NCBI GenBank assembly: GCA_003222555.1
Contig: QHWL01000315.1
Coordinates: forward strand, 1-6,555
Direction: 5' to 3'
From: Acidobacteriota bacterium
GTDB taxonomy: Bacteria > Acidobacteriota > Vicinamibacteria > Vicinamibacterales > CAVVIG01
Length of the DNA: 6,555 nucleotides
Shown: positions 6,278-6,555 of the stretch, piece by piece
How positions within the stretch are numbered: position 1 is the stretch's first letter
How the letters are laid out: every line of letters starts with the position of its first letter
Made by a program: the position numbers and the translations under genes
The notes under the pieces: model-generated
The model's input: only the letters and a program-made list of their open reading frames with translations
Told to the model about the DNA's origin: nothing
The model's database searches: none

Positions 6278-6283
6278 CTTATA
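6278..6283 (-). promoter_or_regulatory. Possible -10 box (TATAAG) for the minus-strand operon
   Basis: On the minus strand TATAAG is the best -10-like hexamer ahead of the cytochrome gene and would give a leader of about 80 nt. No good -35 box stands 16-18 nt upstream of it, so a sigma-70 promoter is only a suggestion. An activator-dependent or alternative sigma promoter would also fit. Confidence 0.2.
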
Positions 6284-6329
6284 CATCGGATTCTCTCCGT
6301 ACGGCCAGATTTTCTCGTCGAACCAATCC

Positions 6330-6362
6330 TGTTACCGGGCCGAGGTCGGACGCAAGGTAACA
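6330..6362. promoter_or_regulatory. TGTTACC / GGTAACA dyad in the divergent intergenic region
   Basis: TGTTACC (6330-6336) and GGTAACA (6356-6362) are perfect inverted 7-mers separated by 19 nt. The dyad lies 60 bp before the + strand ATG at 6422 and about 140 bp before the minus-strand ATG at 6190, so one bound regulator could act on both directions. The half-site spacing (centre to centre 26 bp) would place two monomers on roughly the same face of the helix. No regulator gene is visible in the window. Confidence 0.35.
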
Positions 6363-6421
6363 TTAGCGCGAGCAGCCGGACAGTCGCCCATCAGGGCGGT
6401 CATCTCAGGGAGCAAACAGGA

Positions 6422-6555
6422 ATGTTGTCAGCGATGAAAAGGCTGATCGGTGTTGTGGCGTTGATATGGCTCGGCGTTGCCGCCGTCCACACAGCCGAAG
6501 CACCTGTACGAGATTGTGAAGAAATCACGTTCAACGCAGAGACCGCAGAGGCCGC
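6422..6555 (+). CDS. Secreted protein, partial (5' end only)
   Basis: Divergent from the operon and cut off by the window edge after 44 codons. The first residues form a clear signal peptide: MLSAMKRL, a hydrophobic core (IGVVALIWLGVAAV) and a small-residue cleavage region (HTAEA), so the product is exported. AGGGAG (6407-6412) stands 9 nt before the ATG at 6422; an internal ATG at 6434 (MKRL) is the alternative and would give a more standard signal peptide length. After DCEE the frame runs into a tandem 9-bp repeat (FNAETAEA...), which may mean the coding region is interrupted there by repeat sequence. No function can be assigned. Confidence 0.5.
   Translation, partial: MLSAMKRLIGVVALIWLGVAAVHTAEAPVRDCEEITFNAETAEA
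6533..6555. repeat. Start of a 9-bp tandem repeat (nnCGCAGAG)
   Basis: AACGCAGAG, ACCGCAGAG and the partial unit GCCGC follow one another without gaps and run off the window edge. In the + frame they read NAE-TAE-A. I recall dispersed arrays with this kind of unit, reading NAE/DAE-like in coding translations, in several Acidobacteria and other environmental bacteria. Membership of that class is inference from only two and a half units. Confidence 0.4.

Noticed and set aside
6191..6286. Upstream in-frame start at 6286 for the cytochrome gene
   Set aside because: The added residues bury the signal peptide, and no ribosome site precedes it, whereas GGGAGG precedes the ATG at 6190.
1..6555. CRISPR arrays, tRNA or rRNA genes, insertion sequences
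   Set aside because: I looked for regularly spaced repeats, cloverleaf arms and terminal inverted repeats flanking a transposase and found none.

Overview
The window looks like chromosomal DNA from a high-GC, Gram-negative, respiratory bacterium, most likely an Acidobacteriota (Vicinamibacteria-like) lineage. That placement is inferred from GC-rich codon use, the pairing of a secreted cytochrome c/copper-monooxygenase-like protein with a Tat-exported flavoprotein, and a 9-bp tandem repeat at the right edge of a kind I associate with such genomes. I could not search a database, so the taxonomy is tentative.

Layout. Bases 1-343 hold no convincing gene, only small dyads and a C8 run. Bases 344-1793 (+ strand) hold a loose cluster of small unrecognised genes: a 95-aa protein (344-631), a 61-residue zinc-ribbon reading frame with no ATG, GTG or TTG start (694-879), a possible 30-aa leader peptide (911-1003) and a 262-aa protein (1005-1793). 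Bases 6190 down to 1773 (- strand) form a tightly packed four-gene operon. In order of transcription these are a c-type cytochrome with a copper type II monooxygenase-like C-terminus (6190-4853), a secreted Ig/PKD-like protein (4848-4036), a Tat-exported FAD-dependent oxidoreductase of the fumarate reductase/3-ketosteroid dehydrogenase superfamily (4039-2543) and a carboxypeptidase-regulatory-like beta-sandwich protein (2465-1773). The operon ends convergently, overlapping the 262-aa gene by 21 bp. A divergent + strand gene with a signal peptide begins at 6422 and leaves the window, so 6191-6421 is a shared divergent regulatory region containing a TGTTACC/GGTAACA dyad.

How the genes may work together (inference). 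The first three operon products carry export signals, heme, copper or FAD motifs, or a binding-type domain. This fits a periplasmic redox system in which a substrate is oxidised by the flavoprotein or the copper domain and electrons pass through the cytochrome c. The substrate cannot be read from sequence.

The strongest anomaly is that the flavoprotein is broken near its C-terminus. Its frame stops at 2543, but the characteristic C-terminal FAD-binding segment (GESAGGF...HGL...GRIAGREAA) follows at once in another frame (2547-2452), with roughly 15-20 expected codons missing between them. This is either a recent inactivating deletion or an assembly error.
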